A stretch of 47,268 nucleotides of DNA from Planctomycetota bacterium. Its GTDB lineage: Bacteria > Planctomycetota > UBA1135 > UBA2386. The stretch covers positions 1 to 47,268 of the forward strand of contig JADLFX010000015.1 in NCBI GenBank assembly GCA_020849665.1. Direction: 5' to 3'. Below the pieces are notes generated by a model. It did no database searches. It had not been told where the DNA came from and was given only the letters and a program-made list of their open reading frames with translations. Positions 33,343 to 42,400 of this stretch are shown piece after piece; position 1 is the first letter of the stretch; each line of letters begins with the position of its first letter. The position numbers and the translations under genes are program-made.

Positions 33343-33570
33343 AGGGCGGATCCTCTCGAGGGATTCTGTCAGGGGGGTCGAGGAGCGGAATGGAAGCCTT
33401 GCCCACCTGCCAACTCAAGCGGGACGCAGGGAAATCCTCGCCACGAGGCCTCCCCTCGCGACGTGGGGCGGAGCCCGGCTGGGATGATGCTGGACGAGTC
33501 CCCGCCCGATGCCTAGCCTGCCTTCGTTCTCCTATCCACAGATCTTCGAACCACTGCCACCAGCGCATCG

Positions 33571-34800
33571 ATGACCAGCGATTTCGGCGCCGACATCTTC
33601 GACAACGACGACAAGACCCCCCCTTCGGCGCCACCGAAACACCCGCCTCGCCGCCAGGACGAAGGGCTGCCGGGCGGCAGAGGCGAGCGGCCGCGCCACG
33701 GACAACGCGGCGAACGCGCACCCGAAGCCAAACGCTCGCACGAGCCGGTGATCCCGCCCCCGGAGGCGGACGACTTCGGGGCCGCCCCCACCTTGGAGCC
33801 CGACGAGAGCAATCCGGATCGCTCGGTGTTCACCGAGGAGGTGGAGACGCCGACCCGGCCGCTCGGCGAACCCGTCGCCGAGGAAGGTTTCGAGCCGCGC
33901 GAGGGTGGCCGCCGCCGCCGCCGTCGTCGCCGGCGTCGCGGTGGTCAGGGACCCGGCCAGCCGGAGTATGGTGGCGCGGAGCAGCCGGTCGGCGAGGCAG
34001 AGGAGGAGGTCACCGAGGAGCCGACCGAACCCGTGGAGCCCGTCGAGGTCGACTTCGAGGAACCCGAGCCGATCGAGGCCCCCGCGCCGGCACCGGAGCC
34101 GCCGCCACGCTTCGAGCCGCGCAGGGAACCCCGGCCTGCATACCCCGGCCACGCACCCCGCCCGCACCACGCCCATCCCGAAGGGCGGCACCACGAGCCC
34201 AGGCATGGCGAGCCTCGCCGTTTCGACCGGGACCGCGACCGTGACCGCGACCGGGATCGGGACCGCGATCGCGGTCGGGGCCCACGCGAAGGCGGCAGGC
34301 CGGAATGGCGCCAGCCCGCCCCGGCTCCCGCCGCCCCCGCAGCGGCGGCGGGCATCGCCGCCACGGTCGGCTCGCAGCGCGTCGCACTCTTCCTGGACGT
34401 CGACCGCCTGCAGCGCGAGGCCCAGAGCCTCGGCGGCGAGGTGTCGTTCCATCGGCTCCTGCGCAACCTCCTGGCGCAGCGTGCCATGATCCGGGCCGTG
34501 GCCTACGTCTCGGGACCGAGCAGCCGCACCGCGTCGACGCTGGCTACGCAGGGGTTCGAGGTGGAGAACCTGGAGGAGAGCCACAGCTCCCTGGTCGCGA
34601 TCGCCGTCGACGCCATGGCCGTCGGCAGCCGCGTGGACACCATCGTGCTGGTGCCCGATCACCCCTCGTTCGCCCCATTGGCACGCACCCTGCGCAGCCA
34701 GGGCGTGCGGGTCGAGACCGCCGGGTTCACTCCCCGGCCGCAGCACGCCGGGCCGGCCAACCACCACCTGCTCGGCAAGGACACGCTCTTCGTGCCGTGA
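33571..34800 (+). CDS. low-complexity protein with a C-terminal NYN (PIN-like) domain, degenerate motifs
   Basis: A 409-residue protein. Residues 1-265 are disordered: Pro/Glu/Asp-rich, with a run of ten Arg (about 114-123) and an (Asp-Arg)8 repeat (219-234), as in RNA-binding tails. Residues about 269-395 resemble a NYN domain, a PIN-like RNase fold: RVALFLDVDRLQREAQ, AVDAMAVGSRVDTIVLV, PDHPSFAPLARTL. The usual DxxN reads DVDR, and the SGDxDF motif reads PDHPSF, so one catalytic acidic residue seems missing. It may bind RNA without cutting it, or cut weakly. Start ATG at 33571. The downstream EF-hand gene begins in the last codons (GTGA). Confidence 0.82.
   Translation: MTSDFGADIFDNDDKTPPSAPPKHPPRRQDEGLPGGRGERPRHGQRGERAPEAKRSHEPVIPPPEADDFGAAPTLEPDESNPDRSVFTEEVETPTRPLGEPVAEEGFEPREGGRRRRRRRRRRGGQGPGQPEYGGAEQPVGEAEEEVTEEPTEPVEPVEVDFEEPEPIEAPAPAPEPPPRFEPRREPRPAYPGHAPRPHHAHPEGRHHEPRHGEPRRFDRDRDRDRDRDRDRDRGRGPREGGRPEWRQPAPAPAAPAAAAGIAATVGSQRVALFLDVDRLQREAQSLGGEVSFHRLLRNLLAQRAMIRAVAYVSGPSSRTASTLATQGFEVENLEESHSSLVAIAVDAMAVGSRVDTIVLVPDHPSFAPLARTLRSQGVRVETAGFTPRPQHAGPANHHLLGKDTLFVP
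34225..34272 (+). repeat. hexanucleotide-like repeat encoding (Asp-Arg)8
   Basis: Eight gac/gat-cgn units in frame with the NYN-domain gene. The third positions vary between copies (cgg, cgc, cgt; gac, gat), so the repeat is kept at protein level rather than being a recent slippage product. Confidence 0.8.
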
Positions 34801-35639
34801 GCCGGCCCAGGCGTGCCCTCGCCGCGGCGCTGGCGCTGCACGGCGTCCTCGTCGCCCAGGAGGTACCGCCGGCAGCAGCGACGCGCCCGGCTGCCCCGCT
34901 GCTGGCGTTCGACAGCCACGACGAGCCGCTCAGCCGCCAGCTCTTCGCCGCCTGCGACCAGGGCGGCGACGACCGGCTCTCGATCTTCGAGGCGCGGCGC
35001 AGCGTGCCGAGCCTCGAAGGCGATCTCGAACCGTTCCGCGCCGCCGATCAGGACGCAGACGGATTCCTGTCGTGGCCGGAGTTCGACCGGCTCTTCCGAG
35101 AGGTGGTGCGTCAGGGCGGCGTGTTCCGGATCCGCCCCCAGGCTCCCGTCGCCGTCGATTCCACGGTGCCCCGGCCCGGCGCCTCGGAGCATCCCGAGGC
35201 GGATCGCGTGCTGCGGATGCTGGACCGCAACGGCAGCGGCGACCTCGACCTGCCCGAGTTCCAGCCGCTGGTGCGCAGCGTGAACCCGACCTTGGATGCC
35301 ACGGCGGTGTTCCGGACCCTGGACCGCAACGCCTCGGGCCGTCTCGAGGTGCGCGAGCTCGTTGAGCTGACCCGCCTGCTCCCCGGGATCGGCGGCACAG
35401 CCGCCGCCGACCTGGAGGCGCACGATCGTCTCCCCGCCGCCTGGCGCCCGGCGGACCGCGACCGCAACGGATGGGTCGACGCAGGCGAACTCGCCGCGGC
35501 GCTCGAGCGGCTGCATCCGGGTCTGCGGCGCTGGGCCGCGCGGATCCTCAAGGACGCCGACCGGGCCGGGACCGGCCGTTTCGGCCCCGAGGAGCTGCGC
35601 GCGTTCGAGCGCCCGCCAGCCGAGACCCAGCGCCGCTGA
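34797..35639 (+). CDS. exported multi-EF-hand calcium-binding protein
   Basis: A 280-residue exported protein with signal peptide ending LVA|Q. At least five calcium-binding loops follow the D-x-[DN]-x-[DG]-x pattern: DQDADGFLSWPEF, DRNGSGDLDLPEF, DRNASGRLEVREL, DRDRNGWVDAGEL and DADRAGTGRFGPEEL; a first, weaker one is DQGGDDRLSIFE. It is therefore a calmodulin-like, probably periplasmic or secreted, calcium sensor or buffer. The GTG start overlaps the NYN gene stop by four bases (GTGA), so the two are translated together, although one product is cytoplasmic and the other exported. No partner is evident. Confidence 0.88.
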   Translation: MSRPRRALAAALALHGVLVAQEVPPAAATRPAAPLLAFDSHDEPLSRQLFAACDQGGDDRLSIFEARRSVPSLEGDLEPFRAADQDADGFLSWPEFDRLFREVVRQGGVFRIRPQAPVAVDSTVPRPGASEHPEADRVLRMLDRNGSGDLDLPEFQPLVRSVNPTLDATAVFRTLDRNASGRLEVRELVELTRLLPGIGGTAAADLEAHDRLPAAWRPADRDRNGWVDAGELAAALERLHPGLRRWAARILKDADRAGTGRFGPEELRAFERPPAETQRR

Positions 35640-35647
35640 GCGGCGCG

Positions 35648-35664
35648 CGGCCCACCCTGGGCCG
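35648..35664. terminator. hairpin after the EF-hand gene
   Basis: Perfect 7-bp stem cggccca/tgggccg with a 3-base loop, nine bases after the stop. No T-run follows, so it is a weak terminator candidate only. Confidence 0.35.
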
Positions 35665-35744
35665 GCGGCACCCGCGCGGTTACATCCAACCCCCTGGCCC
35701 CACGTCGCGACCTCGCGTCGGGCCCTGCGAAGCGCACTCCCGTC

Positions 35745-38700
35745 ATGGACCAACCCCGCCTGCTGCGCGCACCCGCGCGCTTCCTCCTCCTGGCCGCCGC
35801 GCTGCTGACCGGGCACGCCATCGCCCAGGGACTCACCCCGGCGGAGCGCGAGCTGCTCGCCGCCAAGGGGCGCGGCGACTATCCGGCGGCCATCGAGGCC
35901 GCTCTGCGCGCCATCCCCGAGCAGGGCGACGCCCTGGCCGCGGCCCGCGCCGAGTACGCCCTCGGCCTCGCGGCGGTGATGGCCCAGCGGATCGGGCCGG
36001 ACCCGGACCTCGCGCGGCGCCTCGAGGCCCTCGCCCAGCACCCGCTCGCCCGCGCGCACCCGGGCTTCGCGGACGCCGTCGACATGGTGCTCCTCGCCGG
36101 CGCATGGCGCCGCGGGGACGCCGCGCGCGGACGCGCGCTCGGGCAGCGCTGCGGCATGATCGGCTCGTTCGCGCTGCTGGGTCCCTTCGACAACGAACGC
36201 GGTGCGGGCTATGCCCGCGCACTGCCGCCGGATCAGGGCGTCGAAGTCGCCGCGAGCTACGAAGGCAAGAAGCGTCCCGTCCGCTGGCGGGTCGTGCCGG
36301 TGCAGGATCCGCCGCGCGGCATCTTCGATCTTTCGGCGCTGCTGGAGCCCGACCAGCAGGTGCTGGCCTACGCCGCGTGCGCGTTGCGCAGCGAGCGGGC
36401 CCAGGAGGTCGTGCTGCATCTGGGCTGCAGCGACTCGTTCCGCGTGTTCCTCGACGGCGGCGAGGTGGCGGCACGCGAGGTGCGCCGGCCCTTCGCCCAC
36501 GATCAGGACGCCATCGTCCTCCCGCTGCGCGCCGGGTCGAACCTGCTCGTGCTGAAGCTCTGCGTCCAGGAGAGCGGCTTCGCCTTTGCGGCGCGGCTGC
36601 GCACGCGCTCCGGCGGCCCGGTGCAGGGTGTCGAGACGCGCGCCGACGAGGCTGCGCTGCAGGCGGCCACGGCGCGCCTCGCCGCCGAGCCCCGGGGCGC
36701 GGCGCCACCCGCGGCACCGCCGCGCGGCCCCCTCGATCTCCTGGCCGAGAGCGCGGCCGGCGGCGATGCGGCGGATGCGCTGCGGCTCGCCCAACTCCTC
36801 GCCCTGCGCACACCCGACGATCCCAACGACCGGCGCGACCATCGCCTCGCCCTCGCCGCGGCGCAGGGCCTGCCCGACGAGCCCGCGGCGCGCTTCCTGC
36901 TCGCCTACACGCGCGTGCGCCCCGTGCGCCACGCCGCGGAGAAGGACGAGAACGCGCGCCGCCACGACTACGAGGCCATCCTCGCGCGCCATCCCGACCA
37001 CTGCGAGACCCTGCGCGCCCTCGGCGAGATGGACCTGGAGGGCCTCGGGGCCGCCGAACGGGCCGCTGCGCTCGCCCGTCGCGCCCTCGCCGTCAACCCT
37101 GCCTACACGCAGGCCCGTCTGCTCCTGGCCGACGCCCTGGAGCGTCGCGGGATGGCCGCGCTCGCCCACCGCGAGCGGACCCAGGCCGCCACGGCGCCGC
37201 GGGCAGGGGCGGACGCGCTGCGCGCTGCCACCCGCGAGCGCCGGCAGGGACCGGATGCGCAGTACTGGCGGCCGTTCGTCGCCGCGGCCCTGGCCCAGGA
37301 ATGGAACCAGGACAACCTGCTCGCCCTGGTCGACACGGACCTCTGGCTCCTGCGCCGTGAGCCGGCGATGGCGCTGCTGCGCCAGGGGATCGCCGCGCTG
37401 CCCTTCGCGCGCGAGCTCCCACTGCGGCTGGCCACGCTCCTCGCCGCGGAGCGCGCCCATGCCGAGGCCGCCCTGGTGCTCCAGGCCTGGTTGGCCATCG
37501 CACCCGAGGACGACGGCGCCCTGCTGCAGCTCGCGGACCTGCGCGGCCACATGGGCGAGCGCGACGCGCGCTTGGAGACCCTGCGCCTCGCGCTCGACCT
37601 GAACCCCAACCTCAAGGACACGCGCCGGCAGCTCGAGTACCTGGAGAGCGAGACGCGCCCGTTCTACCACGGTCTGCAGGTCGCCTTCGCCGACGTGGTG
37701 AAGGACGACCCGGGACCACCCGCGGATGCCGCCGCCGCCAACGACCCCTTCCACTACCTCTTCGACCAGCGGGTCGTACGCGCCTATCGCAACGGCACGA
37801 CCAGCACCTACCGCCACTTCGTGGTGCGGATCCTGAACGAGGCCGGACAGCGCCGCTTCGCCCGCTGGACCATGCCCCACTTCCGCGAGGAGCAGCGTGC
37901 GCGGATCCTGGACGTGCGCGTGCTCAAGGCCGACGGCACCACGCAGCGGCCGCGTCTCGCCGGTGCCGCGGTCGAACTGCCGCCGCTCGCGGCGGGCGAC
38001 GTGGTGGAGATCCAGGCCCGGGTCGATGACCTTGCGCCCACGTTCTTCGGCGACTACTTCGGCCTGGAACACCGCTTCGTCCCGGCAGAGGGCGTGCCTT
38101 GCCGGCGTGCCGCGCTGGTGCTCCTCCTCGAGCCCGGGCGCGAGTACCGCTTCCAGACCCGCAACGGCGCGCCCGAGGGCACACGGGCCACGCTCGCCGA
38201 CGGCACGCTGCAGGTGGCCTACGAGCTCCGCGATCTGCCGCGGCGCGTGACCGAGGAGCAACGGCCCGAGCCGTTCGAGACCGAACCGCTGGTGCGCGTC
38301 ACGACGTTCCAGGACTGGGACGCGTTCGCCGCATGGTGGTGGAGCCTGATCCGCAAGCAGATGGACGCTTCGCCCGCGATCCGCGCCAAGGTGGCCGAGC
38401 TCACCGCAGGAGCCACGTCGGAGCTGGCCAGGATCGAGGCCCTCTACCGGTTCGTGACCACCGAGATCCGCTACACGGCCTGGGAGTTCGGCGTGCACGG
38501 CTACAAGCCGTACAGCACGTCGGTGATCTACGAACGCCGCCACGGCGACTGCAAGGACAAGGCCCTGCTGCTGAACGTGATGCTGGAGCTGGCTGGCGTC
38601 CGCGCCTGGCCGGTGCTGATCCGGGCCGAGCCGCTGCGCAGCGCGGACGACCTCACGCTGCCCCTCGTGCACCACTTCAACCACTGCATCAGCTACGTGC

Positions 38701-39494
38701 CCGCCCAGGGCGATCGGCAGGCGCTCTTCCTCGACGGCACGGCGATCTACCACCCGTTGGACACGCTGCCGGAGATGGACCAGGGCGCGACGGTCCTGGT
38801 GGTCGAGGACGGCCGCGGCGTGGTGCGGCCGATCCCCTGGAGCGAGGCCGACGCCAACCTCGACACCGAAACGGTGGTCGTGAACCTCGACGAGCGCGGC
38901 AACGCCACCATCGGCTGGCGCCGCGAGCCCCGCGGTACGGCCGCGGTGGGCGTGCGCGAGGCGCTGGGCAGCGAGCCGTCCCGCCGCAAGGAGATCCTGG
39001 AGCGCGCGCTCGCCGACTCCCTGGGCAAGGTCGAGCTGCGCACGCTGGACACCAGCGACCTGCTCGAACCCGGGCAGCCCGTGCGCCTGGGCGCCGAGGG
39101 CACCGTGCGCGACTTCGCGGCGCGCGAGGGCGAGGCCCTGCTGCTGCGCGTCGCCCTGGGAGAATCCGGACTCGCGTCCGGAGTGCGCGCGCCGGGCCGC
39201 CAGCTGGCCCTGCTCCTCGGCGTGCCCGAGGCGGAGGCGCAGACCCTCCGGTACCGTCTGCCGGCCGGATTCGCGGCGCAACAGGTGCCCGCGCCCGTGC
39301 AGGTGCGCACGCGCTTCGTCGACTACGACCTCAAGGTGGGCGCGGGCGAAGGCGAAGTGCTCGTGGAGCGGCGGCTGGTGCGCAAGGCGCAGCGCGTCGA
39401 GCCCCAGGAGTACGCCGAGTACCGCGAGGTGATCCAGCGCATCGAGGAGGCCGACCGCACCACCGTGGTCGTGCGCAAGGGAGGTGCACGATGA
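35745..39494 (+). CDS. large exported DUF3857/transglutaminase-type protein with intact catalytic triad
   Basis: A 1249-residue exported protein. A signal peptide (cleavage AIA|Q, Gln28) is followed by a beta-sandwich-like region (about 140-300) and TPR repeats (about 380-640; RRALAVNPAYTQARLLLADAL). From about 669 to 860 is the DUF3857 beta-sandwich (HYLFDQRVVRAYRNG; GDVVEIQARVDD). The transglutaminase core follows (about 880-1010) with Cys936 (RHGDCKDKALLL), His980 (HHFNHCISYV) and Asp997 (FLDGT), a complete triad. The C-terminal beta domain recalls DUF3858. Such proteins act on envelope proteins or peptides as cysteine peptidases or cross-linkers. The next gene starts within its stop codon (ATGA) and encodes a degenerate paralogue. 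Confidence 0.92.
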   Translation: MDQPRLLRAPARFLLLAAALLTGHAIAQGLTPAERELLAAKGRGDYPAAIEAALRAIPEQGDALAAARAEYALGLAAVMAQRIGPDPDLARRLEALAQHPLARAHPGFADAVDMVLLAGAWRRGDAARGRALGQRCGMIGSFALLGPFDNERGAGYARALPPDQGVEVAASYEGKKRPVRWRVVPVQDPPRGIFDLSALLEPDQQVLAYAACALRSERAQEVVLHLGCSDSFRVFLDGGEVAAREVRRPFAHDQDAIVLPLRAGSNLLVLKLCVQESGFAFAARLRTRSGGPVQGVETRADEAALQAATARLAAEPRGAAPPAAPPRGPLDLLAESAAGGDAADALRLAQLLALRTPDDPNDRRDHRLALAAAQGLPDEPAARFLLAYTRVRPVRHAAEKDENARRHDYEAILARHPDHCETLRALGEMDLEGLGAAERAAALARRALAVNPAYTQARLLLADALERRGMAALAHRERTQAATAPRAGADALRAATRERRQGPDAQYWRPFVAAALAQEWNQDNLLALVDTDLWLLRREPAMALLRQGIAALPFARELPLRLATLLAAERAHAEAALVLQAWLAIAPEDDGALLQLADLRGHMGERDARLETLRLALDLNPNLKDTRRQLEYLESETRPFYHGLQVAFADVVKDDPGPPADAAAANDPFHYLFDQRVVRAYRNGTTSTYRHFVVRILNEAGQRRFARWTMPHFREEQRARILDVRVLKADGTTQRPRLAGAAVELPPLAAGDVVEIQARVDDLAPTFFGDYFGLEHRFVPAEGVPCRRAALVLLLEPGREYRFQTRNGAPEGTRATLADGTLQVAYELRDLPRRVTEEQRPEPFETEPLVRVTTFQDWDAFAAWWWSLIRKQMDASPAIRAKVAELTAGATSELARIEALYRFVTTEIRYTAWEFGVHGYKPYSTSVIYERRHGDCKDKALLLNVMLELAGVRAWPVLIRAEPLRSADDLTLPLVHHFNHCISYVPAQGDRQALFLDGTAIYHPLDTLPEMDQGATVLVVEDGRGVVRPIPWSEADANLDTETVVVNLDERGNATIGWRREPRGTAAVGVREALGSEPSRRKEILERALADSLGKVELRTLDTSDLLEPGQPVRLGAEGTVRDFAAREGEALLLRVALGESGLASGVRAPGRQLALLLGVPEAEAQTLRYRLPAGFAAQQVPAPVQVRTRFVDYDLKVGAGEGEVLVERRLVRKAQRVEPQEYAEYREVIQRIEEADRTTVVVRKGGAR

Positions 39495-42400
39495 GTCCGC
39501 TCCGGTTCCGCTCCTGTCTCGCCGCCATGCTGGCCCTCGTCGGCCTCCAGCCCCGCGCCCAGGTGCAGGACCCCCGGCCGGTCCTGGAAGCCCTGGTCAC
39601 GGCGGACGAAGCCGACACGGTCGTGCCGCGCCTCGTCGCCGCGGCCCGCGGCGCGCCCGACCCGTTGGCCGAGTGGCTGCTGGCGCACGCGGACCGGCTC
39701 GCCGCGCGCGTGCGCGGGGCCGAGGCCCTGCTCGACGCGCTGGCGGGCGCGGAGGACGGACTGGGCGGGCCGCGGGCCCGCCACGCGCTCCTCGTCCTGC
39801 GCGCGAGGCTCCTCGACCGGATCGGCCGGCGCGAGGAGGCCGCGCGCCTGCAGGCCTTCGCTGCATCCCCTCGCGAGCTGGTGTGCCTGGGGCCCGTCGC
39901 CGACCTGGTCGGCGTCGCGCCCTCACGCACCAACCACTGGCTTGGCGTGCCCCTTGCCCCGGAGTTCGAGTTCCCGCGCCTCGACCAGGATCTGCAGGTG
40001 CCCGGCGGCAGCGTGCGGCCGCGGGCGATCCCGCGGGCACCCTTCGCGACGGAAGTCGAGGTGCCCCGGGACCCCCGCCCCGGCTGCTGGTACGCGCTGG
40101 CACAGGCCGAGGCCGACCAGCCCCTCGCCGTGCAGGTCGAGGTGCACTGTCCGGGTTCGTTCGAGCTGTTCGTGAACGGCGAGCGGCTGGCGAGCGTCGA
40201 CCGATCGGCACGTCCGATGTCGCGCCGCCAGCACGTGCCTGCGGCCCTCCGCGCCGGCGTCAATCACCTGCTGGTCAAGGGCGGCACGGATGCCGTGCTC
40301 CGCTTCGGCCTGCGCGTGCTCGCCGCCAACGGGACCCCGGCGGCATTGCGCTGGCTGCCCGCCAGCGGCGGCGTGCGCGCCATCGCCTCCGGTGGCGATC
40401 GCCCCGCGCTCCTGCCGCGCCATCCGCACGCCGCGGATGCATTCCCCAAGGGCCCCGCCCGGCCGGACGCCAGCCTCGCGCATGGCCTGATCCAATTGCT
40501 CGACGGCAACGAAGACGAGGGCGTCCTGGCCCTCCAACCGCTGCTGAGACAGCCGCCCGCCGATCCATTCCTGCGCCTCGCACTCGCCCATGCCCTCACC
40601 CTCGTGCAGCTGCTGCCGCCCGAGATCCGCAGGTCGCACGTGCGCGCCCTGCTCGACACCCTGGGCGAAGGGCTCGCCACGCACGGCGTGCGCGTCCTGC
40701 TCGAGGCGCGGGCGCTCGAGGAGGAGGACAAGCGCGAGGCCGCGATCCGGCTGCTGGAGCAGCAGGTCGCCGCGGGCAGGGCCATGCCGGCGCACTTCGA
40801 GGCCCTGCTCCGCCTGCAACGCGGCCTGAAGCTGGAACCCGAGCGACGCCACTGCGCGGCCCTGCTGCAGCAACGATTCCCCGGCGACGAGGCCGGCATC
40901 CGCGAGGAGATGGGCATCCGCATGGCCGCCGGCGACGCCGCGGGCGTGCTCGCACTGGCCCGCCCCCTGCTGGCGCGCCACCAGAACGACGTGGAGCTCG
41001 CCCGCCAGGTGGCCGAACTCGCGGCCCGTGCCGGAGACCGTCCCGCGGCCTTGGCGGCCGCGGAACTCGCGGAACGGGACGACCCGGAAGCCACGCGGGT
41101 ACCCGCGTGGCGTGCCACCCTCTGGCGCACGCTCGGCGATCGCGACGCGACGCTCACGGCCCTGCGCACCATCGCCGGGTCCGACACCGTGCACTCCGGC
41201 TGGCTGGAGTGGGCCGGCGACCGGCTCCTGGAGGAGGGGGAGGTCGAGGCCGCGGCCGCCGCGTGGCGCCGCGCGCTCGGTCGCGGGCCGGCGCGCGCCC
41301 ATCTGCGCCGCGCCCTCGGCGAGCTCGAGGGTCAGGACCCGCTCGCGGCCGTCGCTGCGTTCCGCCGCGACGCCGATGCCCTCGCCCGGGAGTACCGGCC
41401 TGGGCCCCGCGACGCGGGCGCCCCCACGACCCTGGTGCTCGACCAGATGCTGGTGGTGATGCACGACGATGGCTCCCGCACCGAGGAGGTGCATCAGCTC
41501 CGCAGGATCAACGACCTGCGCGGCGTGGAGCAACGCCAGGAGGCGCACCGCGCCGCCGCGGCCGACGACCTCGTGCGTGTGCGCACGATCGCCAAGGACG
41601 GCACGAGCTTCGTGCCACACCGCGTCGAAGGCAGCTTCGCGATGCCGCGCCTGGAGCCGGGCGCCTTCGTCGAAGAGTGCTACCGCGAAGAGCACGCCAC
41701 CCTGCCGGGTGCGCCCTGGCGGGGAGCGACCTTCCACTTCCGCAGCAGCGACGAGCCCTACGTGCTCTCCGAACTCGTGGTCGTGGTGCCTGCCGGCCAC
41801 TCCGGCAGGTTCCGCACCCGCAACTTCGCCGGCACGCACGAGGTGCAGAAGCTCGCCGGCGGCCGCGAGGCGCACGTGTACCGACTCACCGACCAGGACC
41901 GTCTGCCACCCGAACCGCATGGCCTGGCGGAGGCCGAGTTGGTGCCGGTGGTGACCTTCGGCGACGACGGCACCCCGCTCCCGGCACTGCGCGCTGGGTT
42001 GGCCGCGGCACGCGGCCGCAGCCATCCGGACCCGATCGTCACGGCGCGGACCGCCGAGCTGGTCGCCGACGTGCACGGCGACACGGCCAGGGCCCGGGCG
42101 ATCTGGCGCTTCGTCCAGGAGTCCGTCGCGGATGGCCGCGGCGGTCAGCGCCCCGCGGCGATCCTGCTCACGGGCAAGGGGGATCGGTTCCTCCTGCAGG
42201 TGGCGATGCTGCGTGCCGCCGGCGTGCCGCTGGACTTCGCCCAGGTCGCCCACGCGCGCGACGAATTCGAGGAGCAGGCCCCCTCGCTCTTCCTGGGCGA
42301 CCACGAGCTCCAGCTCCCTGCGGTGCGGATCGCGCCGCGCGACGGAGCGCCGCTCTGGCTCTTCGCCGAGACGCCGCGCTGGTTCCCGCTGGGCGAGATC

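Noticed and set aside
34225..34272. Repeat array as a CRISPR or satellite
   Set aside because: It is an in-frame (Asp-Arg) coding repeat of six-base units without spacers.
34659..39281. 1540-codon minus-strand open frame
   Set aside because: It lies antisense to the EF-hand and first DUF3857/transglutaminase genes, whose motifs and signal peptides are clear. The antisense product has no recognisable domain.
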